NCBI RefSeq assembly: GCF_014635685.1
Contig: NZ_BMDH01000002.1
Location: 92,472-156,471, forward strand
DNA from: Galliscardovia ingluviei
GTDB lineage: Bacteria > Actinomycetota > Actinomycetes > Actinomycetales > Bifidobacteriaceae
DNA: 64,000 bases
Direction of reading: 5' to 3'
Shown piece after piece: positions 25,080 to 34,078 of the stretch (positions within the stretch are counted from its first letter, which is position 1; each line of letters begins with the position of its first letter). The notes beneath the pieces are model-generated. The model searched no databases, was not told the origin of the DNA, and worked only from the letters and a program-made list of their open reading frames with translations. Made by a program: the position numbers and the translations under genes.

Positions 25080-26444
25080 ATGCTCAATATTATGGAAGTT
25101 CACGAAACCAATCAGATGATCGAGCAAGAAAAACTTGATGTCCGAACTATTACGATGGGCATTAGTTTGCTTGATTGTGTCAGTGACGATCTAGAAACAC
25201 TGTGCACCAATATCTACAATAAAATCACCACAAAAGCTAAAGATTTGGTAGCAACCGGTCAGGCTATTAGCCGTGATTTCGGTATCCCCATTGTAAACAA
25301 GCGCATTACTGTTACTCCTATTTCACTTGTTGGTGCCGGCGCATGCAAAACACCTGAGGATTTCGTGCAAATCGCTCATACTCTTGATAAAGCCGCTCAC
25401 ACGGTTGGCGTGGATTTGCTTGGCGGATATTCAGCATTAGTGTCTAAATCTATGACTCCTGCAGAAGAGCTCCTTATTCGCTCACTGCCGCAAGCACTCA
25501 GCGAGACTGAGGTAGTGTGCTCAAGCGTTAATGTTGGTTCAACAAAAACCGGCATTGATATGAATGCGGTGAAGCTGCTTGGCACGATTATTAAAGATAT
25601 TGCTAAAGCGACAGCAGACCGTGATAGCTACGGTTGCGTCAAATTTGTAGCGTTCTGTAATGTGCCGGACGACAATCCGTTTATGGCTGGCGGTTTCCAT
25701 GGTGTCACCGAGGGCGACACTGTGATTAACGTTGGTGTTTCTGGTCCTGGCGTGGTCTCCCGCGCTTTGGATGCGGCAAAGGGCAAGGATTTTGAATTCT
25801 TGTGTGAAACTATTAAGCGCACTGCATTTAAGATTACGCGCGTAGGTCAGCTAGTTGCACAGGAAGCCTCTAAGCGCCTTGGAGTGCCTTTTGGCATTAT
25901 CGACTTGTCTCTTGCTCCAACGCCTGCTGTTGGTGATTCTGTTGGCGAAGTCTTGGAAAAGATTGGTTTGGAAACAGTTGGCGGCCCTGGCACAACCGCC
26001 GCGCTCGCTATGCTTAACGATCAGGTGAAAAAGGGCGGTATTATGGCTTCCTCATATGTAGGCGGCTTGTCTGGAGCCTTTATTCCTGTTTCTGAGGATA
26101 GCAATATGATCAATGCTGCTGCACAAGGCTGTTTAACTATTGAAAAGCTCGAAGCAATGACTTGTGTATGCTCTGTTGGTTTGGATATGATTGCTATTCC
26201 TGGTTCGACGAGTGCAGCAACTATTTCTGGCATTATTGCAGATGAAGCTGCTATTGGTATGGTCAATCAAAAAACAACTGCGGTGCGTATTATCCCTGTA
26301 GAAGGCAAGGGCGTTGGTGAAACAGCTCATTTTGGTGGGTTGATGGGGTATGCGCCAATTATTCCAGTCAACCAGTCCAGCTGTGAGGCATTTGTTAATA
26401 GGTCTGGTCGTATCCCGGCTCCAATTCACTCGTTCAAGAATTAG
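25080..26444 (+). CDS. PFL/DUF711 family protein
   Basis: Protein of 454 residues of the DUF711 (UPF0210) family, structurally related to pyruvate formate-lyase-like folds but without a demonstrated reaction. Conserved segments include MGISLLDC near the N-terminus, [38 protein letters not shown], and Gly-rich [17 protein letters not shown] and [10 protein letters not shown]-like blocks in the C-terminal half. It follows the ACT-domain gene in the same direction and likely shares its transcript. ATG 25080 has GTAAGGT upstream. It ends before a perfect terminator hairpin. Confidence 0.9.
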   Translation: MLNIMEVHETNQMIEQEKLDVRTITMGISLLDCVSDDLETLCTNIYNKITTKAKDLVATGQAISRDFGIPIVNKRITVTPISLVGAGACKTPEDFVQIAHTLDKAAHTVGVDLLGGYSALVSKSMTPAEELLIRSLPQALSETEVVCSSVNVGSTKTGIDMNAVKLLGTIIKDIAKATADRDSYGCVKFVAFCNVPDDNPFMAGGFHGVTEGDTVINVGVSGPGVVSRALDAAKGKDFEFLCETIKRTAFKITRVGQLVAQEASKRLGVPFGIIDLSLAPTPAVGDSVGEVLEKIGLETVGGPGTTAALAMLNDQVKKGGIMASSYVGGLSGAFIPVSEDSNMINAAAQGCLTIEKLEAMTCVCSVGLDMIAIPGSTSAATISGIIADEAAIGMVNQKTTAVRIIPVEGKGVGETAHFGGLMGYAPIIPVNQSSCEAFVNRSGRIPAPIHSFKN

Positions 26445-26504
26445 CAGCTGACAATTAGTGACTGATTACTAGATACCATTTCCATACACCGCAACACAAG
26501 CCAA

Positions 26505-26531
26505 GGGGTATGTGCTTACCGCACATACCCC
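26505..26531. terminator. Bidirectional terminator between DUF711 gene and nagB
   Basis: GGGGTATGTGC (26505-26515), loop TTACC, and GCACATACCCC (26521-26531) form a perfect 11-bp stem between two convergent genes. Confidence 0.85.
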
Positions 26532-26583
26532 CTAATTATCTATGATTATCGCAGTTGCAACTACATGACTGCAAAACTACTAT

Positions 26584-26611
26584 CTCAAGGCCGCAACCTC
26601 AAGGCCGCAAC
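26584..26611 (+). repeat. Perfect 14-bp tandem duplication before the nagB stop
   Basis: CTCAAGGCCGCAAC occurs twice back to back (26584-26597 and 26598-26611), seven bases downstream (in transcription) of the nagB stop codon. Confidence 0.85.
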
Positions 26612-26617
26612 TATCGA

Positions 26618-27403
26618 TTAGAGTCCCTGCCACTGTGGCTTATTATCAAATACCCAACGATAATAATCAGCTAGCTTCAATTTGCTAGCTGCTGCCTCAT
26701 CAATAACAAATGTGGCATGTGGATGCAACTGCATTGCTGATGCAGGACACATCGCGCTGACTGGTCCTTCAATACTTTGTGCCACAGCATCAGCTTTATT
26801 CTCGCCAAATGCCAAAAGCACTAAATGACGAGCTTTCAAAATAGTGCCAATGCCCTGCGTAATGCAATGTGTTGGAACCTCATCAAGTGAATTGAAGAAG
26901 CGGGCATTATCAAGCCGCGTTTGTTCGGTGAGCGTTTTAATGCGCGTGCCGGATGCGAGCGAAGAGCCAGGCTCGTTAAAACCAATATGCCCATCAGTAC
27001 CAATACCAAGAATTTGCACATCCACACCGCCAGCAGCTGCGATAGCAGCATCATAATCGCGACCTGCTGTAGCAATAGTAGATAAATCACCGTTTGGCAC
27101 ATGCACCAAATCAGGGGTGAGCCCTACCGGCTCTACTACAGTACGTGTGATTACGCTACGGTACGATTCAGGGTGTTCGACTGGCAAGCCCGCATACTCA
27201 TCAAGCGCAAATCCTTGAACCTGCGACACGTCAATATTGCGTTCTTTAACTTGACTTGCTAGATGATTGTACACAACAATTGGCGTGCTACCGGTTGCCA
27301 ATCCCAGTACTGCGCGGGGGTTTGCAGCAATCAAATCAGCAATACTAGCCCCGACTAAAGCACCAGCTTCGTCTTGAGACTTAACAATAATTACTTCTGC
27401 CAT
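26618..27403 (-). CDS. nagB: Glucosamine-6-phosphate deaminase NagB
   Basis: Cytoplasmic enzyme of 261 residues converting glucosamine-6-phosphate to fructose-6-phosphate and ammonia, the last step of amino-sugar and sialic acid breakdown. Motifs are GLATGSTP (phosphate binding), FALDEYAGL with the catalytic Asp, and GIGTDGHIGFNEPG. ATG 27403 follows GGAGTAATT. It is the last gene of the nan operon, 41 nt after nanA. No nagA (N-acetylglucosamine-6-phosphate deacetylase) is in the window, so that step must be encoded elsewhere. Confidence 0.96.
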   Translation of the reverse strand: MAEVIIVKSQDEAGALVGASIADLIAANPRAVLGLATGSTPIVVYNHLASQVKERNIDVSQVQGFALDEYAGLPVEHPESYRSVITRTVVEPVGLTPDLVHVPNGDLSTIATAGRDYDAAIAAAGGVDVQILGIGTDGHIGFNEPGSSLASGTRIKTLTEQTRLDNARFFNSLDEVPTHCITQGIGTILKARHLVLLAFGENKADAVAQSIEGPVSAMCPASAMQLHPHATFVIDEAAASKLKLADYYRWVFDNKPQWQGL

Positions 27404-27444
27404 AATTACTCCAGCTTTGCAATCTTAAAAACTTTGCCTTATGT

Positions 27445-28410
27445 CTATTTTTCCCAGTTTGTTGCAGCAGACACTTCCTCGGCTGAGCGAGCTAACGGTA
27501 GACCAACTTCACGTAGCACCTCGGCAATAGCTTCAACATTTTCGCCCTGCAAAGGTCGCACAGGATTTGGCATCTGGTTAGTATCAAATACACCAAGTAG
27601 TGCCAATGCAGTCTTGAATGCACCTACGCCAGCACCAAAACCTTGTACGCCACGAGTTACCAAAACAATGCGCATCAAATCAGCAAGTGTATCTTGCTCA
27701 GCTTTTACTGTTGCCCAATCACCCGCCTGTGCGGCCTTCCACATGCGCACATATCCGGTTGGCTCCACATTGGCAAGCCCTGGGACAGAACCATCAGCAC
27801 CGGCCATATATGCTCCATCTACAACCACTTCTTGGCCAGTAAGCAGTGTGAGCGGATGACCTGCCTTATTATTGGCATCAATCAGGAATCTAAAGGAGAC
27901 ATCATCATTAGATGAATCTTTAACTCCTGCCAGCACGCCTTCTTGCCCCAGACGCAGCAGTAGATCATTTGGCAACTTGACATGTACGCAAACTGGAATA
28001 TCGTATGCAAACAGTGGTAGTTGAGGTACTGCCTCATGAATTAACCTGAAATGACGCTCAATTTCCGCTACACCGCCGAGAGCATAGAATGGCGCCGTCG
28101 CTACCAATGCTGCCGCGCCTAATTCCTGAGCCACCTTAGCATGTTCAATAACACGGTTGGTTTCTGTATCAATGCAGCCCACAAATACTGGAACGCGACC
28201 TGCGACGGCTTGCATTGCAGCTTCTACAATTTCTTTGCGACGAGTGTCGGTGCTAAACACTACTTCACTACTTGATCCTAAAATAAAGAGCCCATCAACA
28301 CCTGCGTCAATCATACGGTCAATAGAGCGCTGGTAGCTTGCCTTATCAAGTTCACCTTCAGCGGTTAATGGTGTTACTACTGGTGGGATTACTCCTTGAA
28401 ATGTTGTCAT
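27445..28410 (-). CDS. nanA: N-acetylneuraminate lyase-type DHDPS-family aldolase
   Basis: TIM-barrel aldolase of 321 residues from the dihydrodipicolinate synthase/N-acetylneuraminate lyase family. The Schiff-base Lys is in GVLAGVKDSSNDD and the catalytic Tyr in FAYDIPV. The substrate-binding loop reads GSSSEVV rather than the usual GSTGE or GTTGE, which is unusual. Because it sits between nanE and nagB, I infer cleavage of N-acetylneuraminate to ManNAc and pyruvate. ATG 28410 follows AAGGAGTAATC. Membership of the family is certain; the exact substrate rests on context. Confidence 0.88.
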   Translation of the reverse strand: MTTFQGVIPPVVTPLTAEGELDKASYQRSIDRMIDAGVDGLFILGSSSEVVFSTDTRRKEIVEAAMQAVAGRVPVFVGCIDTETNRVIEHAKVAQELGAAALVATAPFYALGGVAEIERHFRLIHEAVPQLPLFAYDIPVCVHVKLPNDLLLRLGQEGVLAGVKDSSNDDVSFRFLIDANNKAGHPLTLLTGQEVVVDGAYMAGADGSVPGLANVEPTGYVRMWKAAQAGDWATVKAEQDTLADLMRIVLVTRGVQGFGAGVGAFKTALALLGVFDTNQMPNPVRPLQGENVEAIAEVLREVGLPLARSAEEVSAATNWEK

Positions 28411-28553
28411 GATTACTCCTTAATTTATACTTTCTCTCTTGTTCAAGAAAACTATTTTTTTGATATTTGCTTTCAAGCGCTGGTATAACTCTGATACCAG
28501 TACTGTCCATCAGCACCACTGTGCCCTGCTTTTGCTTCCGTGCCCTGTGACAG

Positions 28554-29249
28554 CTACTGCGCTGACCCCTGCGGTGTGCGAGCAGCAAACCAGCTGGTAA
28601 TTGTGGTTGGGTGTGTGATAGCAGTACCTACTACTCCAGCCCAAGCGCCACACTCCATAACTTGAGCTAACTGGTCTGGAGTATGAATACGACCTTCACA
28701 AATAACTGGAAAATCACTAAATTCACGCACCATATCTTTGAGCAGTTCAAAGTCTGGCCCGTCTGTTTTTTCACGCTCACCGGTATATCCAGACAGCGTA
28801 GTGGAAAGGATATCGCTCCCAGCGAGAGCTGCCTGTTCAGCATCAGCAAGCGAGCCGCAATCTGCCATTACAATGGCGCCTTCTTCATGCAATGCTGCAA
28901 CCGTTTGTGCATACGTTCTGCCATCAGGACGTGGTCTGCGCGTAGCATCAATAGCTACAATGTCACATCCTGCAGCAATACAACAGCGTGCATGGCGCAG
29001 TGTTGGCGTGATATAGACACCCTCATGCCCTTCTTTCCACAATCCGATAACAGGCACATCAACTTGCCCTTTAATGGCTGCTATATCAGCAAGGCCTTGG
29101 CAACGAATAGCGACAGCACCACCTTGCTGTGCGGCAAGTGCTACGCGCGCCATAGTGTCAGGTGTGCGCATGGGCTCTCCTGGGTAGGCTTGTGCGCTGA
29201 CTATAAGTCCGCCTTTAAGTCCCTGAATTATTGGATGAATTGTGTGCAT
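28554..29249 (-). CDS. nanE: N-acetylmannosamine-6-phosphate 2-epimerase NanE
   Basis: TIM-barrel enzyme of 231 residues that converts ManNAc-6-phosphate to GlcNAc-6-phosphate. Family motifs are GGLIVSAQAYPGEPM, GLWKEGHEG, DIVAIDATRRPRPDG, IMADCGSLADA, STTLSGYT and FPVICEGRIHTPDQ. ATG 29249 is chosen because GGAG lies 5 nt upstream; the frame is open for 40 further codons into nanK-nanE intergenic sequence, but these show no family similarity. Third gene of the nan operon, between nanK and nanA. Confidence 0.95.
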   Translation of the reverse strand: MHTIHPIIQGLKGGLIVSAQAYPGEPMRTPDTMARVALAAQQGGAVAIRCQGLADIAAIKGQVDVPVIGLWKEGHEGVYITPTLRHARCCIAAGCDIVAIDATRRPRPDGRTYAQTVAALHEEGAIVMADCGSLADAEQAALAGSDILSTTLSGYTGEREKTDGPDFELLKDMVREFSDFPVICEGRIHTPDQLAQVMECGAWAGVVGTAITHPTTITSWFAARTPQGSAQ

Positions 29250-29416
29250 ATATACTCCATTCTGCGCGGTGGTCTGCTCCGTAACCATCTGCACTATGAA
29301 TTTGCTATGACGATGTGTTATGACAATTTGCAATGAATTTGCTGTACCAGTCTGCTTGATACCTCGCATTGCATATGACGTTCGGCGTAGTTTGTGCTAT
29401 TTCATCTGCAGTACTC

Positions 29417-30427
29417 CTATACCTGTGCGTTGCATCGTTGTAAATAGGACTCAATAACATATGCCGCTCCAAGCAGCGGTGCCGTAGCATCAAGACTGCC
29501 TAGCACTATACGAGTTGCAGCTATTGATGGCATTGAACTTGAAGCAAACCCCTGTTGTACTGCCTGCCACCAAGGCTCTCCAGCATGAGTAACTGACCCT
29601 GAAATCACCACAATATCTGGATCAACTATATGGCAGATGCCTGCAAGGCTTTCTCCAAGTGCTATTCCAGCATCATGAATTACTTGGCTTGCTAGCACAT
29701 TGCCTTGGGATGCGAACTGCGCAACTTGCCCTCCATTAGCAGCTGGAGGGAATGCAAGTTTCTGCTCTGCTTGCTCTGATACGTCTGACCCAGCATTAGA
29801 TTGAGCAACACAAGCAAGTCGACGCTGCTCATACCAAGCATGGATACCACTTCCGGAGGCTATCGCTTCTAGATGTCCACTATCGCTACCACAAGAGCAG
29901 TGCATGCCGTATGCCAAGCGGTGGCACACGTGTCCGATGTGCCCTGCAACATGATGCGCACCTTCAACCGGCATGCCGTCGACAATAATGGCTCCACCGA
30001 TGCCAGTCCCTACAGCACAGGCAAGCACACGTTGATATTCAGCACCAGCACCCCATACTGCTTCACCAATGCCATGTGCCATAACATCATTGGTCACTTG
30101 CACCGGCAATCCTGTAGCTTGTTCCAATGCTGCTCCCAGAGGCTGCCCCGCCCATCCTGGCATAATATCAGTGGCAGCAAGTATAGAGCCTGTTTCAGGA
30201 TCTATTACGCCAGCAGAGCCAACACCAATACCCGCAATATCAAATCCTGCTAAACGAGCCTGCGTTACTTCATGCTGCGCCAGTCCAATAATGCGTTGTA
30301 ATACTTCAACACCGCCAAATTCAGCATGTGTTGCGATGCTGTGTACATCGCTAGCCACACTTCCAGTTGCTGCATCAACAACAGCTGTTGCTATTTTTGT
30401 TCCGCCAATATCGATACCAACATACAT
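29417..30427 (-). CDS. nanK: ROK-family N-acetylmannosamine kinase
   Basis: ROK sugar kinase of 336 residues. The ATP-binding GIDIGGTKIATAVVD opens the protein, NDVMAHGIGEAVWGAG carries the catalytic Asp region, and GTGIGGAIIVDG follows. The zinc motif reads HCSCGSDSGHLEAIASG, where the usual third Cys (CGxxGC-LE) is replaced by His, which can still bind zinc. In this operon the expected reaction is ManNAc + ATP to ManNAc-6-phosphate. ATG 30427 follows GAGGTAACCC. It is 54 nt downstream of the DUF4862 gene. Confidence 0.9.
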   Translation of the reverse strand: MYVGIDIGGTKIATAVVDAATGSVASDVHSIATHAEFGGVEVLQRIIGLAQHEVTQARLAGFDIAGIGVGSAGVIDPETGSILAATDIMPGWAGQPLGAALEQATGLPVQVTNDVMAHGIGEAVWGAGAEYQRVLACAVGTGIGGAIIVDGMPVEGAHHVAGHIGHVCHRLAYGMHCSCGSDSGHLEAIASGSGIHAWYEQRRLACVAQSNAGSDVSEQAEQKLAFPPAANGGQVAQFASQGNVLASQVIHDAGIALGESLAGICHIVDPDIVVISGSVTHAGEPWWQAVQQGFASSSMPSIAATRIVLGSLDATAPLLGAAYVIESYLQRCNAQV

Positions 30428-30481
30428 GGGTTACCTCGCAAGCTCGCCTAGTTACAGGGTGAATACTTTTGCCGATTGCTG

Positions 30482-31411
30482 TTATGCAGCAATTACTGCA
30501 TCATGAATATGCTGCAAGAACGATAGTCTTGTTGCCAACGTTGCATCTTTGGGCACGCAAATCTTGGCACCCAAATATTGCAACTGCTCAGCTTGATCGA
30601 TGGCAATTCGCGTGCATGCTTGAATACGTTCGGCATCCATCAGCGAGCTTGGCTCATCAACATTCATTGGCAAATGACCGTCAATCCACGAGTAACCGTA
30701 TTGCGTCTCTTCAGGACCGGCGCCAGAGAACATCAATCCTTGTAGTACTCCTGCTGTAGCTGCAGCCTCAACATGCTGCTGAGGCGTGAGAGCATCACGC
30801 CCTTCCACAGCACTTCTACCCCAATTGATAGTGATCCCAATGCCGAGTTGTTGCGCAACTGCAATTTCTTGATCGATGCTCAGAAAGCCTTTTTCTGGCT
30901 TTTGCTCAGCAATATACCGATCGCAATGTTCAATAACCAGCTGAGCCCCCGACCAATTCCATGCGCAGACTTCTTCAAGCGAGCGCTGGAATGCTGCTGC
31001 ATCTGCTAATTCGGTCGGCGCACTGTGGATTTCTATTGCTGTAATATCATCCGAACCACGTAATTGAGCAACGTCTTCTACAGCATCGCGCAATGTTTTC
31101 AGCCACTGGATAGCTGCATTCCGACCTTGCTCGTCAGGGCTTGCAAGACCAAATGTGCCATCTTTCCACACATGTTGCATCGTTCCAGGGATTGCCGTTA
31201 CCGTATTGGCATGCCAATGCTTTGGTAACGTGGTTGCCAACCAAGCCCTCGTAGCAGTGTCTGCTAAATCTCCGGGATATGGCAGTTCAGTTCCTGCAAT
31301 CCAAGACTGTTCTCCTAAGAGTTGGTAATACTGTGATTGACTCTCTTTATCTGCCGGCATAGAAGCATAAGCTCCTACGACGAATGGAATCTGTTGTGCT
31401 TGCTGTCGCAT
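30482..31411 (-). CDS. DUF4862 family protein (putative TIM-barrel enzyme of sialic acid metabolism)
   Basis: Protein of 309 residues, first gene of the nan operon. I recognise the DUF4862 family, found in actinobacterial sialic acid clusters, without a known reaction. The strand-end residues AIEIHSAPT, VIEHCDRY, GITINWGRSAVEGRDA and MFSGAGPE are spaced like the metal-binding Glu/His/Asp of xylose-isomerase-like TIM barrels. I infer an isomerase, epimerase or lyase acting on a sialic acid derivative. ATG 31411 follows AAGGAACACC; the frame extends 15 codons further without a ribosome site. A strong promoter with heptamer operator lies upstream. Confidence 0.75.
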   Translation of the reverse strand: MRQQAQQIPFVVGAYASMPADKESQSQYYQLLGEQSWIAGTELPYPGDLADTATRAWLATTLPKHWHANTVTAIPGTMQHVWKDGTFGLASPDEQGRNAAIQWLKTLRDAVEDVAQLRGSDDITAIEIHSAPTELADAAAFQRSLEEVCAWNWSGAQLVIEHCDRYIAEQKPEKGFLSIDQEIAVAQQLGIGITINWGRSAVEGRDALTPQQHVEAAATAGVLQGLMFSGAGPEETQYGYSWIDGHLPMNVDEPSSLMDAERIQACTRIAIDQAEQLQYLGAKICVPKDATLATRLSFLQHIHDAVIAA

Positions 31412-31465
31412 GGTGTTCCTTTTTGACACTGGGTATGCACTACGCCTATGTAGCACACACTCTAT

Positions 31466-31530
31466 TTGTCCGATGTCATTTGTCTGATGTCTTATGTTTT
31501 ATTATAGTTATAGCACAACACGCAAGACAA
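31466..31530 (-). promoter_or_regulatory. Promoter and heptamer operator of the nan operon
   Basis: On the minus strand: -35 TTGTCT (31525-31530), an 18-bp spacer, and -10 TATAAT (31501-31506). Immediately downstream, 31468-31495 reads on the plus strand as four heptamers GTCCGAT-GTCATTT-GTCTGAT-GTCTTAT. The operator therefore covers the start of transcription. The same heptamer occurs before the sialidase and the ABC importer. Confidence 0.75.
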
Positions 31531-31572
31531 CACGAATCCTTGTGTTGTCAACATATACAGCCACCAACTGCG

Positions 31573-31627
31573 TTGTACTTCAAAACAGATTATGGTATGC
31601 TAATTCAAGATGTCTGACGTCTGATGT
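31573..31627 (+). promoter_or_regulatory. Promoter and heptamer operator of the sialidase gene
   Basis: -35 TTGTAC (31573-31578), 17-bp spacer, -10 TATGCT (31596-31601). Just after the expected start site, 31612-31627 holds GTCTGAC-GTCTGAT-GT, tandem copies of the nan heptamer, placed to block elongation or initiation. Confidence 0.78.
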
Positions 31628-31665
31628 TTAGTTTACTTAGCGAAGATGTACATAAGGAGATGACA

Positions 31666-33909
31666 ATGGCGTCCAATCCGTGCCCAGCCTACAGCCAAGG
31701 AACCATCACATTTGATATACAAACACGTATCGATACACCATTATTTACAGCCCAAGGATCAACAGGCGAAATATGTCTTACCATAACCAATAACCAACTC
31801 GTATATCGAGTTACCACTCAAGAGCAAACTGCACTACTTGAAATAGAAGATATTCGCAATCTAGCCGACAACCAATGGCATAGCATTGCTATAACCGTTG
31901 ATTCTTCCGGCACACGAATATTTATAGACGGTTATCAAGAATTCGGCGGAACAACATCCGCATTTTTTACCGATCTCGGAGACGATGCAAACTATACCCT
32001 TGTCGAAAATGCACTCATCAATATTCGAGAGTTTGCAATCAGCGATCGCGTTGCCACACCACAAGAAGTGTTAGCCCAAGCCACTACTCCAACAGCACTT
32101 ATAGAGTTTGCAGCTCCGTATCTCTCTTCATATGATGTTATGCAAGTGGGCGAGCTTATATCAGGAAGTATTCGAGTTATCTTCCGCGTGCGTGGGCATG
32201 GTCAAGCTGGAACTATGTTTGCTGCTGCAGGAGCAGGACGTGAAGCTATGTCCCTTGCCATTGACACAACAGGAATCACCTATCGCGTATTTGGTAAATA
32301 CGGTCAATGGCGTATATTCCATGCTCAAGGCGCATGGGATGACGGTAATTGGCATGATGTCGTAGTCACTGCAGCTTATGGCGCAATAGAAATCTATGTC
32401 GATGGTTTTAGAGAGCTTCACGAACCAGGACAACCATTCTTCGCCGATATTGACGAATTAGACACCGTCGTTATAGGACAAGACACTATCGGCATTCGTT
32501 TATTCGGTGAAGCTACACAGGCTATGATTTATCCAACACCGCTTAATGACTCACAAATTAAACACTTAGCACGTATTGCTCCACTATCTACACAAGCACT
32601 GTTTGACCGTGGGCTTATGGGATCCAGCTCATACCGAATTCCCTCACTTATTGCTCTACCAACAGGAGTAGTTATTGCTGGTGCAGATCAACGAACAACA
32701 ATCCCAAATGACAGCCCAAACCACATTAATTTCACTATTCGCCGCTCACTTGATAATGGTGCAACATGGTTACCAGTACAAACTATTATCGATTCACCAG
32801 GATCAGGGCACAGCGGAGCCTCGGCAAGCGATTCTGTACTGGTCTATGACGAACAGGCACATCGTGTTATCGCGCTTATCGATCGTTTTCCGGGCAATAT
32901 TGGTCAGCCAAACTGTGGATATGGATTGGGAGCAAATACCCAAGGAGAGCTTCTTCTACATGACAAACAAGACCAGATATACACCCTGCATGATGATGGC
33001 ACAGTAACTGATAGTGAAGGTGCAGCTACCGCATATACAGTAGATAGTCAAGGTAATGTCAACTTCGATGGACACGATGGTGGCAATATTTGGTGCGCGC
33101 AGGACAAAAATCCACATCAAACTCTACTCGTAGAACGCACATGTTTCCTTGAAGTTCTGTATTCTGATGACGAAGGCGAAACATGGAGTGAGCCACACAC
33201 TATCAACCATATGGTTAAAGAACCATGGATGTCTTTCTTAGGGACCAGCCCTGGAAACGGAATTGTGTTACACCATGGCACACATGTAGGACGCATTATT
33301 ATGCCAGTGTATTTTAGCGGTCGTAATAGTATGCGCTTTTCTACAGCAGTAGTATATTCTGACGATCACGGCATTACATGGGAACGCAGCCATTCTACTA
33401 ATGACAATCGTATGTTCAATGGAAGCACTATAGATCCTGAAACATTTGAAGATGCTGAGGCCTGTCTCTATGAGTGTGTGCCAGTAGAGCGTGAGGATGG
33501 TTCTATTATCTTCTTTATGCGCAATCAGCATCCTGAGGGAAAGGTTGCTATTGCCATCTCACATGATGGCGGGGAAACTTGGGGTACTCCTTATTTTCAT
33601 AGCCAGCTTCCTGAGATTTTTTCACAACCAAACGCCATTTCTCTATCCGATGCTGAGCATCCTAATCGGCTTGTATTTGCTAATGCATCGCAACTGCTCC
33701 CTTATCGTGGAGCTGGTGTCTTGCGACTAAGCGAGGATGGGGGTACAACGTTTAATATTTCGCGTACGTTTAGACCATTCCACTATGTCTATCAATGTAT
33801 GGCTTGGCTGGCTAATGGTAATTTAGGATTACTGTGGGAGCACGAATGGCAGGGACTATACTTTACTCAAATCCCATTGCAATGGTTTGATAATCCTCAT
33901 ATCGAATAG
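31666..33909 (+). CDS. Sialidase with two N-terminal LamG-like domains, probably cytoplasmic
   Basis: Exo-alpha-sialidase of 747 residues. Two concanavalin/LamG-like domains (about 8-145 and 155-300; each with a WH-x-V/I strand and IxIxVDGxxE) precede a GH33 propeller. The propeller has SYRIPSL (about 323; catalytic Arg), AGADQR (catalytic Asp region) and five Asp boxes: SLDNGATW, SDDEGETW, SDDHGITW, SHDGGETW and SEDGGTTF. YQCMAWLANGNLGLLWE near the end carries the Tyr/Glu region. There is no signal peptide, anchor or sorting signal, so it should stay in the cell and act on imported sialosides. ATG 31666 follows AAGGAGATGACA. Confidence 0.93.
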   Translation: MASNPCPAYSQGTITFDIQTRIDTPLFTAQGSTGEICLTITNNQLVYRVTTQEQTALLEIEDIRNLADNQWHSIAITVDSSGTRIFIDGYQEFGGTTSAFFTDLGDDANYTLVENALINIREFAISDRVATPQEVLAQATTPTALIEFAAPYLSSYDVMQVGELISGSIRVIFRVRGHGQAGTMFAAAGAGREAMSLAIDTTGITYRVFGKYGQWRIFHAQGAWDDGNWHDVVVTAAYGAIEIYVDGFRELHEPGQPFFADIDELDTVVIGQDTIGIRLFGEATQAMIYPTPLNDSQIKHLARIAPLSTQALFDRGLMGSSSYRIPSLIALPTGVVIAGADQRTTIPNDSPNHINFTIRRSLDNGATWLPVQTIIDSPGSGHSGASASDSVLVYDEQAHRVIALIDRFPGNIGQPNCGYGLGANTQGELLLHDKQDQIYTLHDDGTVTDSEGAATAYTVDSQGNVNFDGHDGGNIWCAQDKNPHQTLLVERTCFLEVLYSDDEGETWSEPHTINHMVKEPWMSFLGTSPGNGIVLHHGTHVGRIIMPVYFSGRNSMRFSTAVVYSDDHGITWERSHSTNDNRMFNGSTIDPETFEDAEACLYECVPVEREDGSIIFFMRNQHPEGKVAIAISHDGGETWGTPYFHSQLPEIFSQPNAISLSDAEHPNRLVFANASQLLPYRGAGVLRLSEDGGTTFNISRTFRPFHYVYQCMAWLANGNLGLLWEHEWQGLYFTQIPLQWFDNPHIE

Positions 33910-34078
33910 AATGTACCCATCTTCAAAATCGTCTATAACAACTTAATACTGCGCACACATGTCACTTATGCCACACACCAAAAGTCACACACAAAAGACA
34001 CGAACATCGTTATACATACTATAGAATAGACATATTGGAATCGGCACCTGTGCATATCGCGCGATGAAAGGAACTATC

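Noticed and set aside
28683-29336. Long plus-strand frame opposite nanE
   Set aside because: Antisense shadow of a clearly conserved enzyme; no ribosome site or protein-like composition.
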